Part shown: positions 1 through 7,918 of the stretch, piece after piece | Layout: every line of letters starts with the position of its first letter | How positions within the stretch are numbered: the stretch's first letter is position 1 | Origin: Paraglaciecola marina | GTDB lineage: Bacteria; Pseudomonadota; Gammaproteobacteria; Enterobacterales; Alteromonadaceae | Direction of reading: 5' to 3' | DNA length: 64,000 nt | Assembly (NCBI RefSeq): GCF_004360155.1 | Contig: NZ_SAIS01000001.1 | Span: forward strand, 186,001-250,000 | Notes under the pieces: model-generated | Databases searched by the model: none | The model's input: only the letters and a program-made list of their open reading frames with translations | What the model was told of the DNA's origin: nothing | Program-made: the position numbers and the translations under genes

Positions 1-1836
1 AATGTAAAAGCTGGTGAGCCTTTAGTGGCAGCTGAGCAGTCTCTTATAGAAACACTTACTAGGTTAAGTAAGCCCGAATCTGAAGATGAGGTGGCCACGG
101 TTGAAGAAGTGGTTGAAGAAGTAGTAGAGCAAATTCCTGAAGAGGCCCCAGAGCCAACGAGCACGGCATCAGCAGATTCTGATGATTTCAGTGAAGATGA
201 ATTTGAAGCACTTTTAGATGAACTACATGGAAATGGTGCTCCAGTGTCGAAAGAAGACGCGCCCCCTGCAGGTAATGCAACGGATACTGGTAGTGATGAA
301 GATATCAGTGATGATGAGTTTGAAGCTTTATTGGATCAGTTGCATGGCAAAGGCCAATTCAAAGCCGAAGAAAAAACAGAAGCAGCATCATCTGATAGTA
401 ATTCTGCACCTACGAACGCTTCAGGTGATGATATTACTGATGATGAATTTGAAGCACTACTAGATGAATTACACGGCAAAGGCAAAGGGCCTGTTGACGA
501 GAAAAATGTCGCCAAGCCTGAAAATAAAGCTGTAAAAGAAGTTAAGAAAGCTGCAACACCAGCTAAAGATTCTGAAGCTAAAGTTAGTCAGGCAAAAGCG
601 CCTGCTAAAGCTGCAAGTAAACCAGTAGCTAAAAAAGAAGAGAAAAAGCCTGCCGCACCAGTACAAGGTGAAACAACAGTTCGTGTTGATACTAAGCGTT
701 TAGATCAAATTATGAATATGGTGGGAGAGCTAGTTTTAGTGAGAAACAGGTTGCTAAGTCTAGGAGTTAACGTCAATGATGAAAGTATGTCAAAGGCTAT
801 AGCTAACCTAGATGTTGTTACTGGTGACTTGCAAGGCGCTGTAATGAAAACCAGAATGCAGCCAATTAAGAAGGTATTTGGGCGGTTCCCCAGAGTTGTA
901 CGTGACCTTGCTAGAACTTTGAAAAAAGAAATCACCTTAGAATTAGAAGGTGAAGAAACAGATTTAGATAAAAATCTAGTTGAAGCATTAGCAGACCCTT
1001 TAGTGCATTTGGTCCGAAACTCTGTTGACCATGGTATTGAAATGCCAGATGAGCGTAAGGCCGCAGGAAAGCCAACTTTGGGTACTGTTAAATTATCGGC
1101 ATCACAAGAAGGAGATCATATTCTTCTAAGTATTGTTGATGACGGTAAGGGCATGGATCCAGATAAACTAAAAGAAATTGCAATTTCTAGAGGTGTATTG
1201 GATGCAGATGCCGCTGCTAGAATGACAGATGTTGAAGCGTTTAACCTAATTTTTGCTCCAGGCTTTTCGACTAAAACTGAAATATCAGAAGTGTCAGGAC
1301 GTGGCGTTGGCATGGACGTGGTAAAAACCAAGATTAATCAATTGAATGGTACGGTAAGTATTGATTCTCAAATGGGGGTTGGAACAACTTTAGAAATAAA
1401 AGTCCCATTAACTCTAGCTATTCTACCTACTTTGATGATTGTCATTGGAGAGCAAACATTTGCTCTGCCATTAGGCTCAGTAAATGAAATTATTAATATG
1501 GATGTTGAAAAGACAAATACAGTGGATGGTCAATTAACCATGATCGTTCGTTCTAAAGCTATCCCGCTGTTTTATTTGGGGGAGTGGCTTAATAGAAGTA
1601 ACGCTGGGTTTGATAAATCTAAAGGTCATGTAGTGGTAGTGCAGATTGGTACCCAGCAACTTGGCTTTGTAGTTGATGCTTTGATTGGTCAAGAGGAAGT
1701 AGTAATAAAACCTTTGGATGAATTGTTACAGGGCACACCCGGTATGGCGGGAGCTACTATTACAAGCGATGGTGGCATTGCCCTTATTTTAGATATCCCT
1801 GGGTTACTTAAAAGATATGCGGCTAAGAAAACATAA
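1..1836 (+). CDS. cheA: chemotaxis histidine kinase CheA, 5' end outside window
   Basis: Chemotaxis sensor kinase that autophosphorylates and passes phosphate to CheY and CheB at receptor arrays. The reading frame is open to base 1 with no stop, so the gene continues upstream; the GTG at 25 is not a credible start and the phosphotransfer (P1) domain lies outside. Visible in order: an acidic, Ala/Pro/Lys-rich linker to about base 680 with three near-identical copies of an EFEALLDxLHG motif (181-237, 301-354, 427-483); the dimerisation helix around 684-745 (MVGELVLVRN); the ATPase domain with its N box (NSVDHG, about 1020) and GRGVGMDVV around 1300; a CheW-like regulatory domain from about 1400 to the stop. 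It is followed 71 bases later by cheB in one operon. Confidence 0.97.
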   Translation, partial: NVKAGEPLVAAEQSLIETLTRLSKPESEDEVATVEEVVEEVVEQIPEEAPEPTSTASADSDDFSEDEFEALLDELHGNGAPVSKEDAPPAGNATDTGSDEDISDDEFEALLDQLHGKGQFKAEEKTEAASSDSNSAPTNASGDDITDDEFEALLDELHGKGKGPVDEKNVAKPENKAVKEVKKAATPAKDSEAKVSQAKAPAKAASKPVAKKEEKKPAAPVQGETTVRVDTKRLDQIMNMVGELVLVRNRLLSLGVNVNDESMSKAIANLDVVTGDLQGAVMKTRMQPIKKVFGRFPRVVRDLARTLKKEITLELEGEETDLDKNLVEALADPLVHLVRNSVDHGIEMPDERKAAGKPTLGTVKLSASQEGDHILLSIVDDGKGMDPDKLKEIAISRGVLDADAAARMTDVEAFNLIFAPGFSTKTEISEVSGRGVGMDVVKTKINQLNGTVSIDSQMGVGTTLEIKVPLTLAILPTLMIVIGEQTFALPLGSVNEIINMDVEKTNTVDGQLTMIVRSKAIPLFYLGEWLNRSNAGFDKSKGHVVVVQIGTQQLGFVVDALIGQEEVVIKPLDELLQGTPGMAGATITSDGGIALILDIPGLLKRYAAKKT

Positions 1837-1907
1837 GCAGTGAAGTTCAGATATGCCATCTAAAACCTCATGTAAAGTAAAGTTTTAAACAAGGTAAGTA
1901 GGCGAAA

Positions 1908-3017
1908 ATGGCTTATAGGATTCTAATTGTTGATGATTCAACTTTTTTTCGTCGTAGAATCACCCAAATACTAGAGCAAGATAATGAACTTGAAGTAGTT
2001 GGTGAAGCGAAAGATGGTCTAGAGGCTCTAGCTGAAGTTAAACGGTTAAAGCCAGATGTAGTAACTATGGATGTTGAAATGCCAGTTTTAGATGGTATTT
2101 CAGCAGTAAAAAATATAATGGCGATGGCTCCTGTTCCCATTATTATGTTTTCATCATTAACGAGTGAAGGCGCTAAGGCTACGTTAGATGCTTTAGACGC
2201 TGGAGCTTTAGACTTCCTACCTAAGAAATTTGAAGACATCGCTTTAAATCGCCAAGAAGCCGTGCGTTTATTGCAAAGCCGTGTGAAAGCGCTATGCCTC
2301 AAGAAAAGTGCTTTGGGGAAGTCTAACACTAGTATTTCTAGACCGGCAAATAATGAATTTCTTCTAAGTCGACCACCCCCTAAGGTGGTTACACACACTA
2401 GCCAAAATAGTCGCAAAGAGGCTAGCCAAATTACTCACAATTATGGGTGCTTGGCTATTGGGGCTTCAACAGGGGGGCCTGTTGCTCTTCAAAAATTATT
2501 GACTGCTTTGCCGGCAAGTTTTAAGACCCCTATTATAGTGGTACAACATATGCCAGGGACGTTTACCAAAGCATTTGCTAAACGTTTGAATGATTTATGC
2601 AAAATACAAGTTAAAGAAGGTGAGCAAGGAGATACACTGCTGTCAGGTGTTTGTTATATTGCACCTGGTGGCAAGCAAATGAGTGTTCAAGGACGTGCGA
2701 ACTCTGCTAGGTTAATTGTTTCTGAGGCAGAAAAATTCCCCGAATGCGTTTATAAACCAAGTGTAGATGTAACTTTTGATTCTATATGTGATGTTTACGG
2801 TGGTAATGTTTTAGCTGTGATCTTGACTGGTATGGGGGCTGATGGCAAAGAAGGGTGTCGTAAACTAAAACATAGAGGCGCTACTATATGGGCCCAAGAC
2901 GAGAAAAGTAGTGTTGTTTATGGTATGCCGCAGGCTGTTACGATAGCAAAAATAGCACAGCATAATTATGACATAGAACAAATGGCCGGACGCATTAAAG
3001 CCGAAATGCTAAAGTAA
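1908..3017 (+). CDS. cheB: chemotaxis response regulator / protein-glutamate methylesterase CheB
   Basis: Removes methyl groups from (and deamidates) chemoreceptors as the adaptation arm opposing CheR. The 369-residue protein is full length. The receiver domain spans residues 1-125, with acidic pair D9/D10 and phospho-acceptor D55 (TMDVEMP). A linker of about 50 residues leads to the methylesterase domain from about 180, with catalytic S187 (GASTGG), H214 (VVQHMP) and D312 (GMGADG). It lies between cheA and the parC-parP pair, the order seen in polarly flagellated Vibrio and Shewanella chemotaxis operons. Confidence 0.97.
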   Translation: MAYRILIVDDSTFFRRRITQILEQDNELEVVGEAKDGLEALAEVKRLKPDVVTMDVEMPVLDGISAVKNIMAMAPVPIIMFSSLTSEGAKATLDALDAGALDFLPKKFEDIALNRQEAVRLLQSRVKALCLKKSALGKSNTSISRPANNEFLLSRPPPKVVTHTSQNSRKEASQITHNYGCLAIGASTGGPVALQKLLTALPASFKTPIIVVQHMPGTFTKAFAKRLNDLCKIQVKEGEQGDTLLSGVCYIAPGGKQMSVQGRANSARLIVSEAEKFPECVYKPSVDVTFDSICDVYGGNVLAVILTGMGADGKEGCRKLKHRGATIWAQDEKSSVVYGMPQAVTIAKIAQHNYDIEQMAGRIKAEMLK

Positions 3018-3115
3018 AATTGAAGGTGCATATTTGTGTTTTTAAAAATGAATAGAATTACCCAATTTAACGTTAAGTTTATATTTTTGGTTAATGATTG
3101 GGTCAAGGCTTAAAT

Positions 3116-3895
3116 TTGATTACTTGGACTGTTGCTAATCAAAAAGGTGGAGTAGGTAAAACCACTACAACCGTTACTCTCGGTGGTCTACTTGCGCAAG
3201 CTGGAAAAAAGGTTCTTTTAGTAGATACTGATCCTCAAGCGTCTTTAAGTTACTATTTTGGTGTTGAATCGGAGCAGCTTTCGTCCAGCTTGTATAATGT
3301 ATTCACTGCAGGGCAAGCTCTAACTAAAGATAATGTTCTAGACTGTTTGTGCTCAACTAAACTGGACTCACTTTTTATTCTGCCAGCGACTATGGCTTTG
3401 GCTACACTTGATAGAAAGCTAGGTTCTCAAAGTGGTATGGGATTAATTTTACGTCAAGCTTTAGACTTGGTTGCCGATGAGTTTGATTATGCGTTAGTGG
3501 ATTGTCCTCCTGTATTGGGGGTTTTGATGATTAATGCTCTAGCTGCGTGTGATAGAGTTATTGTACCTGTGCAAACTGAGTTCTTAGCATTAAAAGGGTT
3601 AGAGAGAATGATGCACTCTATGGAAGTTATGCAAAAATCTCTATTAAAGCGCTTTGTTTATACGATTGTGCCTACAATGTATGATAAGCGTGTCAAAGCT
3701 GCGACTGGTTCATACAGTACTTTAACTCGTACCTATAAAGATAAAGTATGGATTGGGCTAATTCCTATTGATACCAAGTTTAGAGATGCTAGTGAAGCGC
3801 AGAGCCCGCCCTCAGTATATTGTCCTAAGTCTAGAGGGGTGTTTGCTTATACTAAGCTTCTAACTTATCTAGAGAAACTGGAAAATGAAAAATGA
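3116..3895 (+). CDS. parC: ParA-like polar chemotaxis ATPase ParC
   Basis: A MinD/ParA-type ATPase that in Vibrio places chemotaxis arrays at the old pole and ensures their inheritance. The protein begins MITWTVANQKGGVGKTT, giving a deviant Walker A right at the N-terminus, followed by the VDTDPQ and VDCPP motifs typical of ParA proteins. The chosen start is TTG at 3116, eight bases after an AAGG; a TTG at 3098 would add six residues without a better ribosome site. The stop overlaps the parP start by four bases (ATGA), which indicates translational coupling. This parC is unrelated to topoisomerase IV ParC; the symbol follows Vibrio chemotaxis usage. Confidence 0.88.
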   Translation: MITWTVANQKGGVGKTTTTVTLGGLLAQAGKKVLLVDTDPQASLSYYFGVESEQLSSSLYNVFTAGQALTKDNVLDCLCSTKLDSLFILPATMALATLDRKLGSQSGMGLILRQALDLVADEFDYALVDCPPVLGVLMINALAACDRVIVPVQTEFLALKGLERMMHSMEVMQKSLLKRFVYTIVPTMYDKRVKAATGSYSTLTRTYKDKVWIGLIPIDTKFRDASEAQSPPSVYCPKSRGVFAYTKLLTYLEKLENEK

Positions 3896-4638
3896 GTAGT
3901 AGGTCTTTTGCCGAAGAAGAGGTGATGGAAGATTACATGTCTGCACTTTTGACCGAAGGGCCATCATTAGAAGTGTCGCAGACTCAAGCTGTAGAGCAGC
4001 TATTAAAGTCAATACCGGCGCCAAGAAGTGAGCCTTTTGAAGTTTCAAAAGAAAAATCTGTAGAAACAGAGCCTGTTGTAGCTAAAGTTGTCAAGCCACA
4101 GGTCGAAAAGAAGATAGCAGCTGTTATAAAACCAGTTAATGAGTTAGTACAGGTTTTACCAACTGAGAATTTTCAGGTATTGATCTTTGAAGTTGCAGGG
4201 ATGACTTTAGCGGTGCCCTTGACTGAGTTAGGTGGAATACATGAGTTTGAAAGTGTAAATCAACTTTTTGGAAAACCTGCTTGGTTTGAAGGTGTGATGT
4301 TACTTAGAGATGAAAAGTATAATGTAGTGAATACCATTAAATGGTTAATGCCAGAAAATGTTGTAGAAAAAGTGGCAGAATCTACAAAATATCAATATCT
4401 TATAGTACTAGGGGAAAGTAATTGGGGGCTAAGTTGTGAAAGCGTAGTCAACAATGTAACTTTGTCACCAGATGATGTGAAATGGCGTAACCTACAAGGT
4501 AGCCGTCCATGGGTATCTGGTATGATTAAAAAGAAAATGTGTGCTTTGGTTAATGTTAAACAATTAGTTAGTATGTTAGACCAAGGCTTAAGCAGTAACG
4601 ATTTGCCTGATTCAGGCCGGAGCAATTTGAATGAGTGA
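3892..4638 (+). CDS. parP: CheW-like array-localisation protein ParP
   Basis: Partner of ParC that links the polar ATPase to CheA-containing arrays. The N-terminal 95 residues are acidic and charged with Glu, Pro and Lys, without recognisable fold; residues from about 100 to 230 form a CheW-like domain (FQVLIFEVAGMTLAVPL...). It overlaps parC by four bases and cheW by eight, so the three are co-translated. A second CheW with a variable N-terminal arm directly after a ParA homologue is the ParP arrangement of Vibrio. The name rests on context plus the CheW-like domain, since the N-terminal arm diverges quickly. Confidence 0.85.
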   Translation: MSSRSFAEEEVMEDYMSALLTEGPSLEVSQTQAVEQLLKSIPAPRSEPFEVSKEKSVETEPVVAKVVKPQVEKKIAAVIKPVNELVQVLPTENFQVLIFEVAGMTLAVPLTELGGIHEFESVNQLFGKPAWFEGVMLLRDEKYNVVNTIKWLMPENVVEKVAESTKYQYLIVLGESNWGLSCESVVNNVTLSPDDVKWRNLQGSRPWVSGMIKKKMCALVNVKQLVSMLDQGLSSNDLPDSGRSNLNE

Positions 4639-5125
4639 CGAAAGAAGTGCAAGCAATACGGTAGCCGCTAATGGTGATGAAGTTTTGCAGTGGGTGACTT
4701 ATAAACTAGGTGAAGAAACTTACGGAATTAATGTAATGCAGGTACAAGAAGTACTGCGTTACACTGAAATAGCGCCAGTCCCTGGGGCCCCTGAATACGT
4801 TTTAGGTATTATCAACCTGAGAGGAAACGTAGTGACGGTTATTGATACCCGATCGCGTTTTGGTTTGCCGCCTTCAGAAATGACAGATAATACACGTATC
4901 GTGATTATAGAGTCAGACGACCAGGTAGTGGGTATCTTAGTTGATAGTGTTGCAGAAGTTGTTTATTTAAGGTCTTCTGAAATAGACAGCGCACCTAACG
5001 TTGGTACCGAAGAAAGCGCTAAATTTATTCAAGGTGTGAGTAATCGAGATGGTCAGCTACTTATCCTTGTTGATTTAGATAAACTACTAAACGATGAAGA
5101 GTGGAACGAAATTACAAATATCTAA
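4631..5125 (+). CDS. cheW: chemotaxis coupling protein CheW
   Basis: Adaptor joining chemoreceptors to CheA. The 164 residues are almost entirely one CheW domain (EETYGINVMQVQEVLRY, PGAPEYVLGIINLRG, VVGILVDSV), the usual length. The start overlaps the 3' end of parP by eight bases. It is the last classical chemotaxis gene of the operon. Confidence 0.97.
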   Translation: MSDERSASNTVAANGDEVLQWVTYKLGEETYGINVMQVQEVLRYTEIAPVPGAPEYVLGIINLRGNVVTVIDTRSRFGLPPSEMTDNTRIVIIESDDQVVGILVDSVAEVVYLRSSEIDSAPNVGTEESAKFIQGVSNRDGQLLILVDLDKLLNDEEWNEITNI

Positions 5126-5210
5126 TTACTACCACGAGGTTTGGATTAACTAAGACAAGGTTAGACGTTTTAGATTGTAATTGAGAGTACATTACGAAAT
5201 AGAGAAGTTT

Positions 5211-5621
5211 ATGAGTCTTTCATTATTATTGGGCGTAGTAGCTTTGTCTATAGCGATGTTTTGCTTAGGTTTGTTTTTTAAGGTTTATAAACAAAGCAAG
5301 AGTGCTGAGGCTAGCACTCATATTCAATCAGATTTAATATCTGAGTTAACAAGGGAGGTTGATCAATTGCGGGAAGAAATCCACGAAGTCCGCAGTGGTA
5401 ACTTTGGAATAAACAAACGGGTTAAGGACCTAATGCAAGAAATCGCAGCACTGCAATCCGCCCAGCAATTCTTAGCAGAACAAGATCCACAAAGTCGCTT
5501 CTACAATAAAGCAGCTAAACTGATTAATGAAGGTGCAAGCTTGTCTGATATCATTCAAGAGTGTGATATGCCAAAAGCTGAAGCAGAGCTTCTTTTTAAT
5601 TTGCATCGAGATAAGAGCTAA
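5211..5621 (+). CDS. DUF2802 single-span membrane protein
   Basis: A 136-residue protein of the DUF2802 family, found after cheW in Alteromonadales, Vibrio and Shewanella chemotaxis/flagellar operons; its function is not known to me. ATG 5211 was chosen because an AGAGAAG lies just upstream; an upstream TTG at 5181 would only add ten polar residues before the membrane segment. Residues 2-25 are hydrophobic (one inner-membrane span), followed by a coiled-coil-like stretch (about 35-85) and a C-terminal part (AAKLINEGASLSDIIQECDMPKAEAELL) that resembles a small helical DNA-binding or tether module. Confidence 0.8.
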   Translation: MSLSLLLGVVALSIAMFCLGLFFKVYKQSKSAEASTHIQSDLISELTREVDQLREEIHEVRSGNFGINKRVKDLMQEIAALQSAQQFLAEQDPQSRFYNKAAKLINEGASLSDIIQECDMPKAEAELLFNLHRDKS

Positions 5622-5800
5622 CTTCAGCTGCAACCTTAATTACATCCCCATAAGCGTTTTATAAGTCCCTCTAGGCCATTCATTTCGTTCCTTTGATTAA
5701 ATACAAACATCGCTATTTTATTGAATATTGATGGCGGTTTGTTAATAAATAACCTTTAGTTCTACTCTCTACCGAGTATTTTTTGCTATTGGCTATACCT

Positions 5801-5824
5801 TTTCGTTTAGACGTCTAGACGTAA
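5801..5824 (+). promoter_or_regulatory. MetJ operator (tandem met boxes) upstream of metA
   Basis: MetJ binds arrays of the 8-bp met box AGACGTCT. Here one perfect box (5809-5816) is followed directly, in register, by AGACGTAA (5817-5824, six of eight) and preceded by a weak TTTCGTTT (5801-5808). The array lies 65 bases before the metA start, just downstream of a TATACC that could act as a -10 element. It predicts methionine repression of metA. No met array is seen before metH. Confidence 0.85.
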
Positions 5825-5889
5825 AGATGTTGACTTTTGCACGGTATTTGGCAAGATTGAATTTCAATATCATTAGCAGTGGAGCCATT

Positions 5890-6810
5890 ATGCCTATTAG
5901 AATTCCAGGTAATTTACCCGCACAAAATGTCTTAAATAAAGAGAATATCTTTGTAATGGATACTCAGCGCGCTGCTCAGCAAGATATAAGGCCAATGGAA
6001 GTAGGTATCTTAAACTTGATGCCCAATAAATTGGAAACAGAAGAGCAGTTTTTACGGTTACTTTCAAATACGCCATTGCAAGTTAATATAGATTTGATCC
6101 GTATAGATAATCAAGCTCCAAAGAATACTCCTGCAGCCCATATGGACAATTTCTACGTTGAGTTCGATGCAATTTCACATAAGCAATATGATGGGTTAAT
6201 TGTTACTGGAGCGCCATTAGCTCACTTAGCCTATAGTGATGTGAAATACTGGGATAAAATGACAATAATCATGGATTGGGCTCGTCGTAATGTTCAGTCA
6301 ACTTTGTTTTCATGTTGGGCTGCTCATGCCGCTATCTTTCACTATTTTGGCATTAACCGTCGCATACGCGAACAAAAGTTAAGTGGGGTTTATCGACATT
6401 TCGTACAAAGCGATCATGAAGAACTATTAAGAGGGTTTGATCATACCTTTAATGCCCCGCAGTCACGTTATGGGGAAATTAGTATTGAAGAGTACAACTC
6501 GGTACCTGAGTTGAATGTATTAGCTAGCTCAAAAGAAGGTGGTGCCTACATAGTCGCTTCTGAGGATAAAAGGTTGGTTTTTGTGACAGGGCACCCTGAA
6601 TACGATCAAGATTCTATAAAGTTAGAATACCAAAGAGATCTATTAATTAATAGAGATGTGCAAATCCCTGTAAACTACTTCACTGATAATGATCCTAGTA
6701 AAGAGCCTATTTTAAGTTGGCGAGCACATGGCAGTTTATTGTTTACCAATTGGTTAAACTACTATGTTTATCAAAATACACCGTATGATTTAGCAAAACT
6801 TTCTGAATAA
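5890..6810 (+). CDS. metA: homoserine O-succinyltransferase MetA
   Basis: First committed step of methionine synthesis, acylating homoserine (succinyl-CoA in gamma-proteobacteria; the acyl donor cannot be proved here). The start at ATG 5890 gives MPIRIPGNLPA, matching the family N-terminus, with TGGAG upstream; an upstream ATG at 5827 lies inside the met-box leader. The 306 residues include the catalytic triad at the same numbers as in the E. coli enzyme: C142 (FSCWAAH), H235 and E237 (TGHPEYD). It is followed 40 bases later by the split methionine synthase. Confidence 0.96.
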   Translation: MPIRIPGNLPAQNVLNKENIFVMDTQRAAQQDIRPMEVGILNLMPNKLETEEQFLRLLSNTPLQVNIDLIRIDNQAPKNTPAAHMDNFYVEFDAISHKQYDGLIVTGAPLAHLAYSDVKYWDKMTIIMDWARRNVQSTLFSCWAAHAAIFHYFGINRRIREQKLSGVYRHFVQSDHEELLRGFDHTFNAPQSRYGEISIEEYNSVPELNVLASSKEGGAYIVASEDKRLVFVTGHPEYDQDSIKLEYQRDLLINRDVQIPVNYFTDNDPSKEPILSWRAHGSLLFTNWLNYYVYQNTPYDLAKLSE

Positions 6811-6850
6811 TAGAAAATTGTTAATAGAAGAGTAATAGAGAGGGTTAACT

Positions 6851-7909
6851 TTGAGTCACCGTATACCACAGCAGCAATTGATAGAAGCTGCACAGCAAAG
6901 AATATTAATACTCGATGGTGCTATGGGTACTATGATCCAAGAGCATAAATTGGAAGAGGCTGACTATCGAGGTGAGCGCTTTGCTGATTGGAAGTCTGAT
7001 GTAAAAGGTAATAATGACTTATTGGTACTGACGCAGCCTAAATTAATCTATGACATTCATTGCGCTTATTTTGAAGCCGGAGCAGATATTATTGAAACTA
7101 ATACCTTCAATGCAACTGCAATTTCAATGGCTGATTATCATATGCAAGAGTTAGCTAAAGAAATTAATATTGAAGCTACTAAGTTAGCAAGAAAAGCAGC
7201 AGACAAATTCACCGCTAAAACTCCAGATAAGCCCAGGTTTGTGGCGGGTGTTCTAGGGCCAACTAGTCGTACCGCTTCTATTTCTCCAGATGTAAACGAT
7301 CCTGGGAAACGTAATGTCACTTTTGATGAGCTAGTTGAAATCTATGTAGAGGCTACCCATGGATTAATAGAAGGTGGTGCTGATCTTATTATGGTAGAAA
7401 CTATTTTTGATACCTTAAATGCTAAAGCTGCAGTGTTTGCTGTGCAAACTGTGTTTGATGAGTTAGCTGTGACCTTGCCTGTAATGATATCAGGAACCAT
7501 TACCGATGCTTCTGGAAGAACCTTATCAGGGCAAACAGCGGAAGCTTTTTATTATTCAATGAATCATGTGGACCCTTTTTCGTTTGGGCTTAATTGTGCA
7601 TTAGGGCCTGACCTGTTGCGCCAGTATGTAGATGAAGTGTCTCAAATTGCTGAGTGCTTTGTTACCGCTCACCCTAATGCCGGACTTCCTAATGAATTTG
7701 GTGAATACGATATGGAAGCTGTGGAAATGGCTGAGCACATTGAAGAGTGGGCTGCTTCTGGGTTACTAAATATTGTAGGTGGATGCTGTGGTAGTACCCC
7801 TAACCATATAAAAGCTATTGCAGATGTCGTTAAAAAATATGCACCTAGAAAAATTGTCAAGCGAGAAGTTAAAATGCGTTTGTCTGGCTTAGAACCTTTT
7901 GTATTGTAG
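6851..7909 (+). CDS. metH: methionine synthase MetH, N-terminal homocysteine-binding half as separate protein
   Basis: Homocysteine S-methyltransferase domain of cobalamin-dependent methionine synthase. Translation must begin at TTG 6851: an in-frame stop (TAG, 6836) sits just before it and a GAGAGGG is well placed. The 352 residues cover [10 protein letters not shown] near the N-terminus and the zinc/homocysteine cysteines C249 (FGLNC), C312 and C313 (GGCCGSTP). The frame ends after LSGLEPFVL, exactly the linker before the folate domain of one-piece MetH. The remaining domains are encoded by the next gene, whose start is only 6-9 bases away, so the two chains presumably associate. Confidence 0.93.
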   Translation: MSHRIPQQQLIEAAQQRILILDGAMGTMIQEHKLEEADYRGERFADWKSDVKGNNDLLVLTQPKLIYDIHCAYFEAGADIIETNTFNATAISMADYHMQELAKEINIEATKLARKAADKFTAKTPDKPRFVAGVLGPTSRTASISPDVNDPGKRNVTFDELVEIYVEATHGLIEGGADLIMVETIFDTLNAKAAVFAVQTVFDELAVTLPVMISGTITDASGRTLSGQTAEAFYYSMNHVDPFSFGLNCALGPDLLRQYVDEVSQIAECFVTAHPNAGLPNEFGEYDMEAVEMAEHIEEWAASGLLNIVGGCCGSTPNHIKAIADVVKKYAPRKIVKREVKMRLSGLEPFVL

Positions 7910-7918
7910 GCGGTTGTG

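Noticed and set aside
25-27. GTG at base 25 as the cheA start
   Set aside because: The frame is open to base 1 and the phosphotransfer domain is missing, so the gene is cut by the window edge.
5160-5178. Second MetJ-like site (AGACGTTT) before the DUF2802 gene
   Set aside because: Only a single box is close to consensus and the neighbouring 8-mer does not fit; MetJ needs at least two adjacent boxes, and the context is chemotaxis.
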